DNA from: UBA1046 sp012511325
Lineage (GTDB): Bacteria > Bacillota > Clostridia > Saccharofermentanales > DTU023
DNA: 64,000 nucleotides
Assembly (NCBI GenBank): GCA_050951925.1
Contig: JBMNJZ010000001.1
Location: forward strand, 1,364,001-1,428,000
Reading direction: 5' to 3'
The position numbers and the translations under genes were made by a program. The notes beneath the pieces were generated by a model, which did no database searches, had not been told where the DNA came from, and saw nothing but the letters and a program-made list of their open reading frames with translations. How positions within the stretch are numbered: the first letter of the stretch is position 1; each line of letters begins with the position of its first letter. Below, piece after piece: positions 44,809 through 53,560 of the stretch.

Positions 44809-44881
44809 AGAAACCGGAATATGCATTCGCAGCAATTTGTTTTACTGCAGATTGTTTTGTTACGAAAAGGATCAAGACCCC

Positions 44882-45745
44882 ATGAGCCTGTTCCAAATTG
44901 TGTTTTATATCATTCTAATCATTTTTACCGGCAGTGCTTTAATCTACGGTTTCTTAATCGAGCCGCGCCAAGTCAGAATCAGATATTATTCAATCAGCCT
45001 GCAGGGATTGCCTCCGGCTTGGCAGGGGCGAAAAATTGCCTTTATATCTGATCTGCATGCGGGCATTTTCTATCCGCCGGCCCGTTTGGCAAGCGTCTTC
45101 GATAAATTATTGGGATTAGAGCCTGACCTGATCTGCATTGGCGGCGACTTTATTGAAGAAAGAACTCGCCTGAAGGACATTGAATTTCGCCGCCGGCTGG
45201 TAACGCAATTGTCGCGCCTGAGAGCAGCTGCAGATACCTATGCGGTACTGGGCAATCATGATGCCGAAACTGAAGAAAATCTCAACTATGTCCGGGCTCT
45301 CCTGGCTGACTCCGGGATCACTTTACTCAGCAATGAGGCGGTAATGCTGGATGGTCTTTGCCTGATAGGTTTGCAAGAATCCTATCATCAGCGACCGGAT
45401 CTGGCTGCTGCGACTATTCGCTGCAGCATGCAGAATGCAGTGCAAACATCTGCCAGGGTCATACTGATGCATCAGCCTGATGACTTGCCCACGCCTGAAG
45501 CCACCGGCAATACTGATCTAATCCTCAGCGGACACGCTCATCGGGGACAGATCACCCTATTTGGCCTCCCGCTCTATACCGTCAAGGGCGGTCGCAAGCG
45601 TCTGTATGGTCACTATATTCTTCCCGGCGGCGCTCAGCAGATTACTACTTCCGGGCTGGGGACTGTCCATATTTATGCCCGCTTCTTTGCACCGCCGGAA
45701 ATAGTATTAATTGAAGTCAAGGCAGCCTGTAAAGGCGGCCTATAA
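44882..45745 (+). CDS. Calcineurin-like metallophosphoesterase, membrane-anchored (YkuE-like)
   Basis: A 287-residue protein from the ATG at 44882 (AAAGGAT upstream); the in-frame ATG at 44837 lacks a ribosome site. Residues 1-25 form a membrane helix. The metal-binding blocks follow in order: FISDLHAG (D and H), GGDFIEE, GNHD and LSGHAHRGQI. This matches the YkuE-type branch of two-metal phosphoesterases, whose natural substrates are poorly known. Confidence 0.88.
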   Translation: MSLFQIVFYIILIIFTGSALIYGFLIEPRQVRIRYYSISLQGLPPAWQGRKIAFISDLHAGIFYPPARLASVFDKLLGLEPDLICIGGDFIEERTRLKDIEFRRRLVTQLSRLRAAADTYAVLGNHDAETEENLNYVRALLADSGITLLSNEAVMLDGLCLIGLQESYHQRPDLAAATIRCSMQNAVQTSARVILMHQPDDLPTPEATGNTDLILSGHAHRGQITLFGLPLYTVKGGRKRLYGHYILPGGAQQITTSGLGTVHIYARFFAPPEIVLIEVKAACKGGL

Positions 45746-45807
45746 TGGTTTATAATGCAAATGGTCAGCAATAGGAAGGACATTTATAATTTGTAGAGGA
45801 GATAACT

Positions 45808-47442
45808 ATGGATCAGAATACAAATCAAAGCACGGATTCCAATCAGCCCCAGGATTTCCAGCAATGGCCGCCACCCGATCAATCAGCTGCTACACCGGAA
45901 CAGCCACCTCAGTGGACACAGTCTCCGCCCGAGCAAAGTCAGCTACAATCCCCGGAGCAACAACCGGAGATGAAGTTGCCGCAAGACCAGCCGGCGCCGG
46001 ATCTGCCGCCGCAAGACCAGCCGCTGCCTCCCGGTCAGCAACAACAGGATTTGAAGACACCGCAAGGCCAGCCGCAGCCTATGGGTCAGCAGCTGCCTCC
46101 GGGTCAGCAACCTCCACACTGGCAAATGCAGCAAGGCTTTCCGCCACCTCAGGGTCCGCCGGGCTATCCACCGGGACCGGGGCCGGAGCCACCAGGTTTT
46201 CCGCCAGCGCAGATGCCACCGTATCCGCCTCCTGGGCAACTTCCCTATATGAGCCAGCCACCTCCCGGCTTTGATCCGAAGAGGAAAAAGAAACGCAAGA
46301 TGATTATTGCCATCAGCGCGGCAGCTATTGTCCTGGTACTGGTGGCCACAGCTGTAATTCTTTATTTTACGACCTGCCTATTCGGAAATCATGACTTTAG
46401 TCCCGCTGACTGCGAGCAGCCGGAAATCTGTTCCCGCTGCGAAGAAACACGGGGCGAGCCGCTCGGACATAAGTGGAAAGCCGCAGACTGCAAGACACCG
46501 AAAACCTGTACAGTCTGCGGGGCAACAGAGGGTCCGGTAGCTGATCACAACTGGCGGGAAGCAGATTGTCTCAATCCCAGGACCTGCACTGTCTGCGGTA
46601 AAACTGAAGGAGTAGCGGTTGGCCATATCTGGGTCGATGCGACATGCCAGCATCCTAAGACCTGCTCCGTCTGTCAGGCCACCGAGGGCGAACCTCTCGA
46701 ACACATCTGGCAAGAGGGCGCGGATTGCCAAACTCCGTTGACCTGCATCGTCTGCGGCGAGCAAAGCACCGAGATGGGAGAGCACGACTGGAAACCGGCT
46801 AATTATCAACAGCCGGAGACCTGCTCCGTCTGCGGGGAAACCAACGGCACTCCCCTGATGCCCTCGTTCGTAGCAAATGATCAGGAAGTGCTTGCGATTG
46901 AGCACTATGAATCAGCACCCTACACCACTATCTGTTATGAAGATCAATCACTTACAACTACCGGCACAGTCAATGTCATAACATACGGCGTTGGCGAAAT
47001 AACCGGATTCACTGATCCGCCCGAAGGTTACGATTGGTATGCCGCCGGCTGGACTATCGAGTTTTTCGATGAAAATGCTCAAAATTACGGTGCCTGGTAT
47101 GACTGGCAATACATGGATTACTATGATTATGATCTGTTCGCCGAAACTTTCAACCCGGGCCAGGATGGAACTATAGCCTTTTCCGTCAATTATAACGGCG
47201 AAATCTTCGATCAATGCCTTATAGTTGTAGATCCTATCACCAACGAATGGGAAAATGATGTTTTGATCTTCAGACAGAATATTTCAGTGCTGTTGCCGAT
47301 CGGCTATGACGGATTTGTCATGACTTTCTACAATAAAGGACTAACCAATGACGATCCCGATTTGAGCGGATTCGATCTGCTGGACGCAGACTCCGTCGCA
47401 TACAGGTTCGGCGAGATGCAATATCCGGATAATGTCAGTTAA
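45808..47442 (+). CDS. Pro/Gln-rich single-pass membrane protein with six Cys/His repeats
   Basis: A 544-residue protein. Residues 1-157 are low-complexity Pro, Gln and Gly. A KRKKKRK stop-transfer charge precedes one membrane helix at about 165-187, so the N terminus should be inside. Residues 195-350 carry six repeats of about 26 residues of the form H-x-W-x3-A-x-C-x2-P-x-T-C-x2-C-G-x-T-E-G. Each has a CxxC, and the sixth lacks the leading Cys. The rest, 350-544, is a Tyr/Asp-rich domain of unknown fold. Such repeats occur in surface proteins of gut Clostridia, and may bind zinc. A GGAGAT site precedes the ATG. Confidence 0.8.
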   Translation: MDQNTNQSTDSNQPQDFQQWPPPDQSAATPEQPPQWTQSPPEQSQLQSPEQQPEMKLPQDQPAPDLPPQDQPLPPGQQQQDLKTPQGQPQPMGQQLPPGQQPPHWQMQQGFPPPQGPPGYPPGPGPEPPGFPPAQMPPYPPPGQLPYMSQPPPGFDPKRKKKRKMIIAISAAAIVLVLVATAVILYFTTCLFGNHDFSPADCEQPEICSRCEETRGEPLGHKWKAADCKTPKTCTVCGATEGPVADHNWREADCLNPRTCTVCGKTEGVAVGHIWVDATCQHPKTCSVCQATEGEPLEHIWQEGADCQTPLTCIVCGEQSTEMGEHDWKPANYQQPETCSVCGETNGTPLMPSFVANDQEVLAIEHYESAPYTTICYEDQSLTTTGTVNVITYGVGEITGFTDPPEGYDWYAAGWTIEFFDENAQNYGAWYDWQYMDYYDYDLFAETFNPGQDGTIAFSVNYNGEIFDQCLIVVDPITNEWENDVLIFRQNISVLLPIGYDGFVMTFYNKGLTNDDPDLSGFDLLDADSVAYRFGEMQYPDNVS

Positions 47443-47461
47443 GCTTTGAGCTCAATAAACT

Positions 47462-49009
47462 CTAGCTGTCCCGATCTGAATTTGCCTGCAGGAAAAGCGC
47501 GACTTTCCTGCAGGCAAATTCATCCGCTCTGCTGATATAATCACCAAGATCCTTGCTATTATGCTGCCTGATTATATTTGTACCATCACAGAACTTAGAG
47601 GTAGAACCGCTCCCCAGCCCGATCACAGTACGGCGATCACTCATCATCAGCACATTGTAAGCAGACTCATGCCCGGGCAGAGCAAAACCGGTATTCTCCA
47701 AAGCGCCGCGGCTCCTCTTTTGCTTATACAAATAGTAGGGCAAATAGCCGGCCGCACGCAAAATTCCATACGCTCTCTCCAGCCCGGCCGCCAGTTCCGG
47801 ATCCGGCTGAATATCACTCAAAACGCCTTCAGCTTGAAACTCGGCCAGCAAGCGGGATGAATGCTTCAAGGCCAGACTGTGCAAAGTAATACTCTCCGGA
47901 GCTAAAGCCAGAACCTGCTCCAATGATGTAACGAAGGCGCTCACCGGTTCGTCCGGCAACCCGAAGATCAAATCCATATTGATCGACTTGAAGCCAAAAT
48001 CACGAGCCGAATGATAGGCCTTGAGTGTCTCGGCTACCGTGTGCCGGCGTCCGATCCTCTGCAAGCTGGCATCGTGCATCGTCTGCGGATTAATACAAAG
48101 CCGAGTGAAACCATGCTCTTTGATCAGCTCCAGTTTCCTCCGATCTAATGTGTCAGGGCGCCCGGCCTCCATAGTCAGTTCACTAGCCGAGTCATGCGGT
48201 ATATATCCGAGCAGCCCTTTGATGTACCGCTCAAAAAGTCCGGTCGGCAAACAAGTAGGTGTGCCCCCGCCAAAATAAACGGCTGCGGCAGATCCTCGTC
48301 GCCAGCGCCGGAAAACAGTCTTCGCTTCCTTGATTACAGCTTCGACATAGTCGGGTAACAGATTCTCATACCTCATTGCGTCACAGGTAGTAAAACTGCA
48401 GTAGCTGCACCGCGTCGGACAAAAAGGCAGGCCGCAATAGACGACAAAGCCATCCGTATTATATTGGGACAAGATTGCCTGTTCTCTCTTGGCAACCTCA
48501 ATACCGAGTCTCGCCTTATCGGGAAGCAGACGATAATCACGCAGCAAAATCTCATGCGCACGCTGTTCACCATATTTCGCCATAAGCTCGGCACATATCT
48601 GTGTCGGTCTCACCCCGCTCAAAGAACCCCAAGGAAAGCTGGTACCTGTCCACTCCTGCAAAACATGATAGAGAATCATTTTTAACTTGCGCCGCAACTC
48701 TACCAAGCTGGTCCGGCAGCTAGCCCCATATCGACGTTCGGCTTCAACCCGGATTTGGATCCGAGTTAAAGGCTCAATTTCTTCAGGAGCATAAGCGGTT
48801 TTATAGCGCAGAGTCCGCAAGTAGGCAGAGTCCACTGCAGGATCAATCATAATCTCAATTCTGGGCGAAGTCGCGAGCCCGGCCGGAGTCGAATCATAAG
48901 GGAAAAGCAAATGATTATCTTTTCTCCGGCATTGACCAAAGAATAGCCGCACCATTTCGCTGCAGATTGCATATTCTTCATGATTAAGTAAAAAAACTGC
49001 TCCCGTCAC
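47462..49009 (-). CDS. HemZ-like radical SAM protein (coproporphyrinogen dehydrogenase family)
   Basis: A 515-residue protein. The radical SAM cluster motif CPTRCSYC (C197, C201, C204) and FGGGTPT follow an N-terminal domain of about 180 residues that is characteristic of HemZ rather than HemN or HemW. Radical SAM members oxidise coproporphyrinogen III or carry haem without oxygen. No other haem genes are nearby, so the role in haem synthesis is inferred. A perfect 18-bp inverted repeat lies within its last codons. Confidence 0.85.
   Translation of the reverse strand: MTGAVFLLNHEEYAICSEMVRLFFGQCRRKDNHLLFPYDSTPAGLATSPRIEIMIDPAVDSAYLRTLRYKTAYAPEEIEPLTRIQIRVEAERRYGASCRTSLVELRRKLKMILYHVLQEWTGTSFPWGSLSGVRPTQICAELMAKYGEQRAHEILLRDYRLLPDKARLGIEVAKREQAILSQYNTDGFVVYCGLPFCPTRCSYCSFTTCDAMRYENLLPDYVEAVIKEAKTVFRRWRRGSAAAVYFGGGTPTCLPTGLFERYIKGLLGYIPHDSASELTMEAGRPDTLDRRKLELIKEHGFTRLCINPQTMHDASLQRIGRRHTVAETLKAYHSARDFGFKSINMDLIFGLPDEPVSAFVTSLEQVLALAPESITLHSLALKHSSRLLAEFQAEGVLSDIQPDPELAAGLERAYGILRAAGYLPYYLYKQKRSRGALENTGFALPGHESAYNVLMMSDRRTVIGLGSGSTSKFCDGTNIIRQHNSKDLGDYISRADEFACRKVALFLQANSDRDS
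47478..47521. repeat. Perfect 18-bp inverted repeat inside the 3' end of the HemZ-like gene
   Basis: Arms at 47478-47495 and 47504-47521 (GAATTTGCCTGCAGGAAA and its exact complement) flank an 8-nt loop. It is within coding sequence but close to the convergent gene end. No T tract follows on either strand. Confidence 0.8.
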
Positions 49010-49082
49010 AATTACCTCTGAAATAATTCGATCGCTTCAGATCAGAACCGGCCCGCGCTTCTATCAAAATATATTGCTGAAC

Positions 49083-49874
49083 TCATAGTCCGAGCAGAGC
49101 TTTCAAGCCAAGCACCAGGAGCAGCGCCAACGGCTGATGAAGGACGTAGACCAGTAAAGAATGCCTGCCAATCCAGATGATCGGACTGAGCCGCGCCAAC
49201 AAGCGTAAAGAGACACCCGGGAATCTGGTCACTTGGTCCGGATAGCTTAAGCGACCCACGGCCGCGCCAATTAGAAAAAACCCCAGCCAAGGTATCAACG
49301 GCAAATAATCCATCATGACCAGCCCCTGCGGCGGGAACCCCAACGGCAAGAGCCACCAGCTACCGGGCCTGGTCTGAAATAGCAATGAGCTGACCAACTG
49401 GCCGGCCCAGGCAATATATAAGCCGGACACAATCAGAACAACTGTCAGAGTGTGATTTCCTTTCCGGTCGGAATCCACCTGGAACTTCTCGACCAGCCGC
49501 ACAATCAGAGCATAAATCAGGGTACTGACACTGACCACATGGATAATGTTAAACCAGATCACTCCATTGCCCGGCCAGAGCCAGTGCTCAAGCAGATATG
49601 TAACTGCCGTAAAAGCTGCAGAATACAACAACATACGACCACCGCGCCGCAGATTGTTACGCGAAAAACTGCAGCTGATACCCGAGATCAGGATCAGTAC
49701 TCCCAGAAAAGGCAGGCGCAGGAAGAGATCGAGTTCAAGTGAACGTATAAATGACAGACTTTCAAGCTGTAAAAATTCATAGAGATCATAGACCAGATGA
49801 TAGGCCACCACCAGAATCAAGATAAAGCCGCGGACTAAATCAATCTCAAATACACGCTTGTGCTGTTTTTCCAT
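49083..49874 (-). CDS. DUF1624 (HGSNAT-like) membrane protein
   Basis: A 263-residue protein from the ATG at 49874 (AGGGAG upstream) with about seven membrane segments. The opening RVFEIDLVRGFILILVVAYHLVYDLYEF matches the catalytic domain of heparan-alpha-glucosaminide N-acetyltransferase (DUF1624), with the conserved Asp and His in the first segments. The family transfers acyl groups across membranes; the acceptor in this bacterium is unknown. A minus-strand TGC-TAAAAT extended -10 sits upstream. Confidence 0.8.
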   Translation of the reverse strand: MEKQHKRVFEIDLVRGFILILVVAYHLVYDLYEFLQLESLSFIRSLELDLFLRLPFLGVLILISGISCSFSRNNLRRGGRMLLYSAAFTAVTYLLEHWLWPGNGVIWFNIIHVVSVSTLIYALIVRLVEKFQVDSDRKGNHTLTVVLIVSGLYIAWAGQLVSSLLFQTRPGSWWLLPLGFPPQGLVMMDYLPLIPWLGFFLIGAAVGRLSYPDQVTRFPGVSLRLLARLSPIIWIGRHSLLVYVLHQPLALLLVLGLKALLGL

Positions 49875-50123
49875 TTCCGCTCCCTCGCCCAACAGATAGC
49901 GATATTTTAGCATATAATTTGTATTACAATATTTTGCGCAGTATGAAATTAATACGGCGCGAAAAGATCATACAGGTTTTTGGATTCCTGTGATAATATA
50001 AGGCAGGGAATGACAAATCTAAGGCATTGGCTTTAAGAACCTAAGAATTATGTCAAGTAAATGGGCAGTACCAGCAGTCGAAATCTGAACCGGAGCCAGT
50101 ACTCGATACCGAGGGGCAAAAAC

Positions 50124-50759
50124 ATGATGGAACTAAGTAAGCAACAGCGCTTGACCAGAATAATAGTTCTGATTCTGCTAGTCATAATAACAGGCATGTC
50201 ATTTTCATTAATCGTCGGACATTATTTTTCTCTGAAGCCGGTCAAAGAATTTGTACGCTCGGATCTATTCCTTGAGTCCGGAGCATCCTATACCGCAGCT
50301 CTCAACCGAGCTTACGGCGAACAAAGAACATTATTGAACAAATATCTGCTGATTGGTCTGGGCACATCGGCTGCGCTGGCCCTGATTCTGATCTTATGCT
50401 GGAACCGGCTATATCAGAAAAAAAAGATCATGAGTAATCTCTACCGCTGGTTAACAATCTTGCTGTCAATGGCACTGGCAGCAGGTATCATTTACCTGGC
50501 TCACTATATTATCCACCGCTACCTCTATGACGAAATGCATTGGTACGCATATCTGGCTAATCGCTTCCGCATCAATAATATCATTGTCTTTCTAGCTCTG
50601 TTTATCATCCCGATTTGCCTGGCTCTGGGTGCTATCGCCAGCTATTTTTTAATTGAACGCTTTCTTTATCCGCCAAGAAATATCCGGCTCTTAACCTCAA
50701 AATCAAATTCCGCGCCAAATCCGCAGCAGATAAGCAAATCGGCAGCCTGCAACCTATAG
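50124..50759 (+). CDS. Hypothetical four-helix membrane protein
   Basis: A 211-residue protein starting at the ATG at 50124, 7 nt after GAGGGG; an in-frame ATG at 50061 lacks a site. Four membrane segments are seen near residues 9-34, 68-87, 100-122 and 150-178, with a loop of about 30 residues between the first two. No motif is recognised. It is alone between the divergent DUF1624 gene and the convergent ppdK. Confidence 0.7.
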   Translation: MMELSKQQRLTRIIVLILLVIITGMSFSLIVGHYFSLKPVKEFVRSDLFLESGASYTAALNRAYGEQRTLLNKYLLIGLGTSAALALILILCWNRLYQKKKIMSNLYRWLTILLSMALAAGIIYLAHYIIHRYLYDEMHWYAYLANRFRINNIIVFLALFIIPICLALGAIASYFLIERFLYPPRNIRLLTSKSNSAPNPQQISKSAACNL

Positions 50760-50808
50760 AAAAACCGAAATATAGCGAAGAACTTGATCTGTCCGCTTCA
50801 GCAGACAA

Positions 50809-50844
50809 CAAAGGCTTCCCGTCTTCCAGATCGGAAAGCCTTTG
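50809..50844. terminator. Hairpin between convergent genes, possible terminator
   Basis: A 9-bp stem CAAAGGCTT/AAGCCTTTG (50809-50817 with 50836-50844) extended by a partly paired inner stem lies between the membrane protein gene and ppdK, 23 bp from the ppdK stop. T tracts are poor on both sides. Confidence 0.4.
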
Positions 50845-50866
50845 GCGCTAAAGATAAAATGATCAA

Positions 50867-53524
50867 TCAGCAGTAATCGTACTTAACCAAAACCTTTTTC
50901 TCAGAATTTGGATAGCGCATTGCCGCCTGAGCCGCTGCCAGACGGGCTATCGGCACACGATAAGGCGAACATGATACATAGTCAAAGCCCAACAAGTGGC
51001 AGAATTCAACTGAAACAGGGTCACCGCCATGTTCGCCGCAGATGCCCAAATGGACCTGCGGATTGGCTTTGCGCCCAAGCTTAGTAGCAATCTCCATCAA
51101 CATTCCGACTCCCTCGCGGTCAAGGTGGGCCGTCGGATCTGATTCAAAGATGCCTTCTTTATAGTAAGTATCCAGAATCTTGCCTGCATCATCGCGGGAG
51201 AGGCCATATCCCATCTGGGTCAGATCATTGGTGCCAAAACTAAAGAAATCCGCTTCCTGAGCAATTTTGTCGGCGGTCAGGCAGGCTCTCGGAATCTCAA
51301 TCATGGTTCCCACTAAATAGTCAATCTTCTGTCCGGCCTCCGCCAGCACACGCTCAGCAGTTTCGATCACCGTTTTCTTTACAAATTTGAATTCTTTAAC
51401 CTCGGCCACCAGGGGAATCATAATCTCCGGCTGCACTATGATACCTTCTTTCATCACATTGATAGCAGCCCCTATAATTGCTTCAGTCTGCATCTCCGCA
51501 ATCTCAGGATAAGAAATCGCCAGCCGGCAGCCCCTATGCCCCAACATAGGATTAATCTCGTGCAGTTCAGTAATAATCGCTTCCAGAGTTTCTATTTTAA
51601 GTCCCAGTTCAGCAGCCAAATCTCTGATCTCAGCCTTAGTAGTGGGCAAAAACTCATGCAGTGGCGGATCCAGGAGTCTAATGGTCACCGGCAGGCCGGC
51701 CATACTTCTGAAGATACCTTCAAAATCTGCTCTCTGGATCGGCAGGATCAACGCCAGAGCGGCACGGCGGGCCTCTTCCGTGCGCGCCACAATCATTTGT
51801 CTAAAAGCAAAAATGCGATCCGAGCCGAAGAACATATGCTCCGTACGGCAAAGACCTATGCCCTCCGCGCCTAATTCTCTGGCTTTGGCCGCATCAACCG
51901 GGGTATCGGCATTGGTTCTGACGCCCATTTGCCTGATCTCATCAGACCACTCCATAATAGTGGCAAAATTCTTCGATAGCTCTGCCGGCTGAGTTGCCAG
52001 CTCTCCTTCATAAACTTTGCCGCTTGTACCGTCCAGCGAAATCCAATCGCCACTGGTGAATACTTTATCGCCGATAGTCATCGTCCTGGAATTCTCATCA
52101 ATCGAAGCCGCTGAACAGCCGGTCACACAGCATTTGCCCATACCACGGGCCACTACCGCGGCGTGCGACGTCATACCGCCGCGCGAAGTCAAAATGCCCT
52201 CCGAGACATTCATGCCTTGTATGTCCTCCGGAGAGGTCTCGGTGCGAACCAAGACTACTTTTCGCCCGGCCTGATGTGCCTCATAAGCTTCATCTGCGGT
52301 GAAGACAATCTCGCCTGTAGCGGCTCCCGGCGAGGCGGGCAGACCGCTGGCTACAGCCTGTGTCTGTTTAAGCACTTCCGGACGGAAAGTGGGATGCAGC
52401 AGAGTATCCAGAGAATTGGGATCGATCTTCTCCAAAGCTTTTTCCTTGGAGATAATGCCTTCGGCAACCATATCAACAGCCACCTGCAGCGCTGCTGTAG
52501 CTGTACGCTTGCCATTTCTGGTCTGAAGAATGAAGAGCTTGCCTTCCTCAATCGTAAACTCGAGATCCTGCATATCGCCGTAATGCCGCTCCAGCTTATC
52601 TGCCAGACGTTCGAATTCATAATAGATATCTGGCATCTGCTCCTTGAGCTGGGAGATCAACTGCGGTGTTCTGACGCCGGCTACCACATCTTCGCCCTGA
52701 GCATTGATCAGATACTCGCCATAAAGAACATTTTCGCCAGTGGCAGGATTTCTGGAGAAAGCTACACCCGTGCCCGAGGTATCCCCCATATTGCCATATA
52801 CCATCTCCTGCACATTGACAGCAGTACCCCAGCTGCCCGGTATATTGTGCATGCGCCGGTAATAGATGGCGCGATTATTGTTCCAAGAACGGAATACGGC
52901 GGCGATAGACAACAGGAGCTGTTCCTGAGGATTTTCCGGGAACGGTTCGCCTTTAATCTCCTCATAAACTTGCAGATAAGTATCCGACAGCTCTGCCATG
53001 GCATCTGCATCGAGATCGGCGTCGCTATCTACACCCAATCTCTCTTTAAGCTCATCCATCTTAGCCTCGAAATTGCTTTTTTCGATTTCCATGACAACAT
53101 CGCTGAACATCATAATGAAGCGCCGGTAACTGTCATAAGCAAAACGGGGATTATTCGTCTTCTCCGCCAGGACTTTTACTACTTCCCGGTTCAAACCGAG
53201 GTTGAGAATTGTATCCATCATACCCGGCATAGAGGCTCTGGCACCGGAACGAACCGAAACCAAAAGCGGATTCTCAAGGTCACCGAATTTCTTGCCGGTG
53301 ATCTCTTCCATCTTGGTCATGGCGACAAAGATCTGCTCGATCATTTCTGTCGTGAGCTCAGCACCGGCAGTATAATACTCATTGCAGGCTTCCGTCGTAA
53401 TAGTAAAGCCCTGCGGGACCGGCAGTCCCAGGCGACTCATTTCAGCCAGATTGGCGCCCTTCCCTCCCAGGAGATTGCGCATACCGGCATCGCCCTCCTT
53501 GAACATATAGACATATTTTTTCAT
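50867..53524 (-). CDS. ppdK: Pyruvate, phosphate dikinase
   Basis: An 885-residue enzyme that interconverts pyruvate + ATP + Pi and PEP + AMP + PPi. The N-terminal ATP-grasp domain opens with MRNLLGGKGANLAEM; the phosphorylated His is in SRGGMTSHAAVVARGMGKCCVTG, and the C-terminal TIM barrel has IPRACLTADKIA and the EHGGDP motif. In fermenting Clostridia it often works in the glycolytic direction with PPi. It is the last gene after glyS, 36 bp downstream. Confidence 0.97.
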   Translation of the reverse strand: MKKYVYMFKEGDAGMRNLLGGKGANLAEMSRLGLPVPQGFTITTEACNEYYTAGAELTTEMIEQIFVAMTKMEEITGKKFGDLENPLLVSVRSGARASMPGMMDTILNLGLNREVVKVLAEKTNNPRFAYDSYRRFIMMFSDVVMEIEKSNFEAKMDELKERLGVDSDADLDADAMAELSDTYLQVYEEIKGEPFPENPQEQLLLSIAAVFRSWNNNRAIYYRRMHNIPGSWGTAVNVQEMVYGNMGDTSGTGVAFSRNPATGENVLYGEYLINAQGEDVVAGVRTPQLISQLKEQMPDIYYEFERLADKLERHYGDMQDLEFTIEEGKLFILQTRNGKRTATAALQVAVDMVAEGIISKEKALEKIDPNSLDTLLHPTFRPEVLKQTQAVASGLPASPGAATGEIVFTADEAYEAHQAGRKVVLVRTETSPEDIQGMNVSEGILTSRGGMTSHAAVVARGMGKCCVTGCSAASIDENSRTMTIGDKVFTSGDWISLDGTSGKVYEGELATQPAELSKNFATIMEWSDEIRQMGVRTNADTPVDAAKARELGAEGIGLCRTEHMFFGSDRIFAFRQMIVARTEEARRAALALILPIQRADFEGIFRSMAGLPVTIRLLDPPLHEFLPTTKAEIRDLAAELGLKIETLEAIITELHEINPMLGHRGCRLAISYPEIAEMQTEAIIGAAINVMKEGIIVQPEIMIPLVAEVKEFKFVKKTVIETAERVLAEAGQKIDYLVGTMIEIPRACLTADKIAQEADFFSFGTNDLTQMGYGLSRDDAGKILDTYYKEGIFESDPTAHLDREGVGMLMEIATKLGRKANPQVHLGICGEHGGDPVSVEFCHLLGFDYVSCSPYRVPIARLAAAQAAMRYPNSEKKVLVKYDYC

Positions 53525-53560
53525 GCAAACCTCCCAAAATTTATTAATTCTCCCTGATCA

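Noticed and set aside
45864..46274. Alternative long frames across the Pro/Gln-rich region
   Set aside because: Low-complexity coding sequence opens all frames; only the frame from 45808 has a ribosome site and continues into the Cys/His repeats.
52163..53557. Long plus-strand frame of 464 codons antisense to ppdK
   Set aside because: It is a shadow of the ppdK coding pattern; the product has no recognisable family and no good ribosome site.
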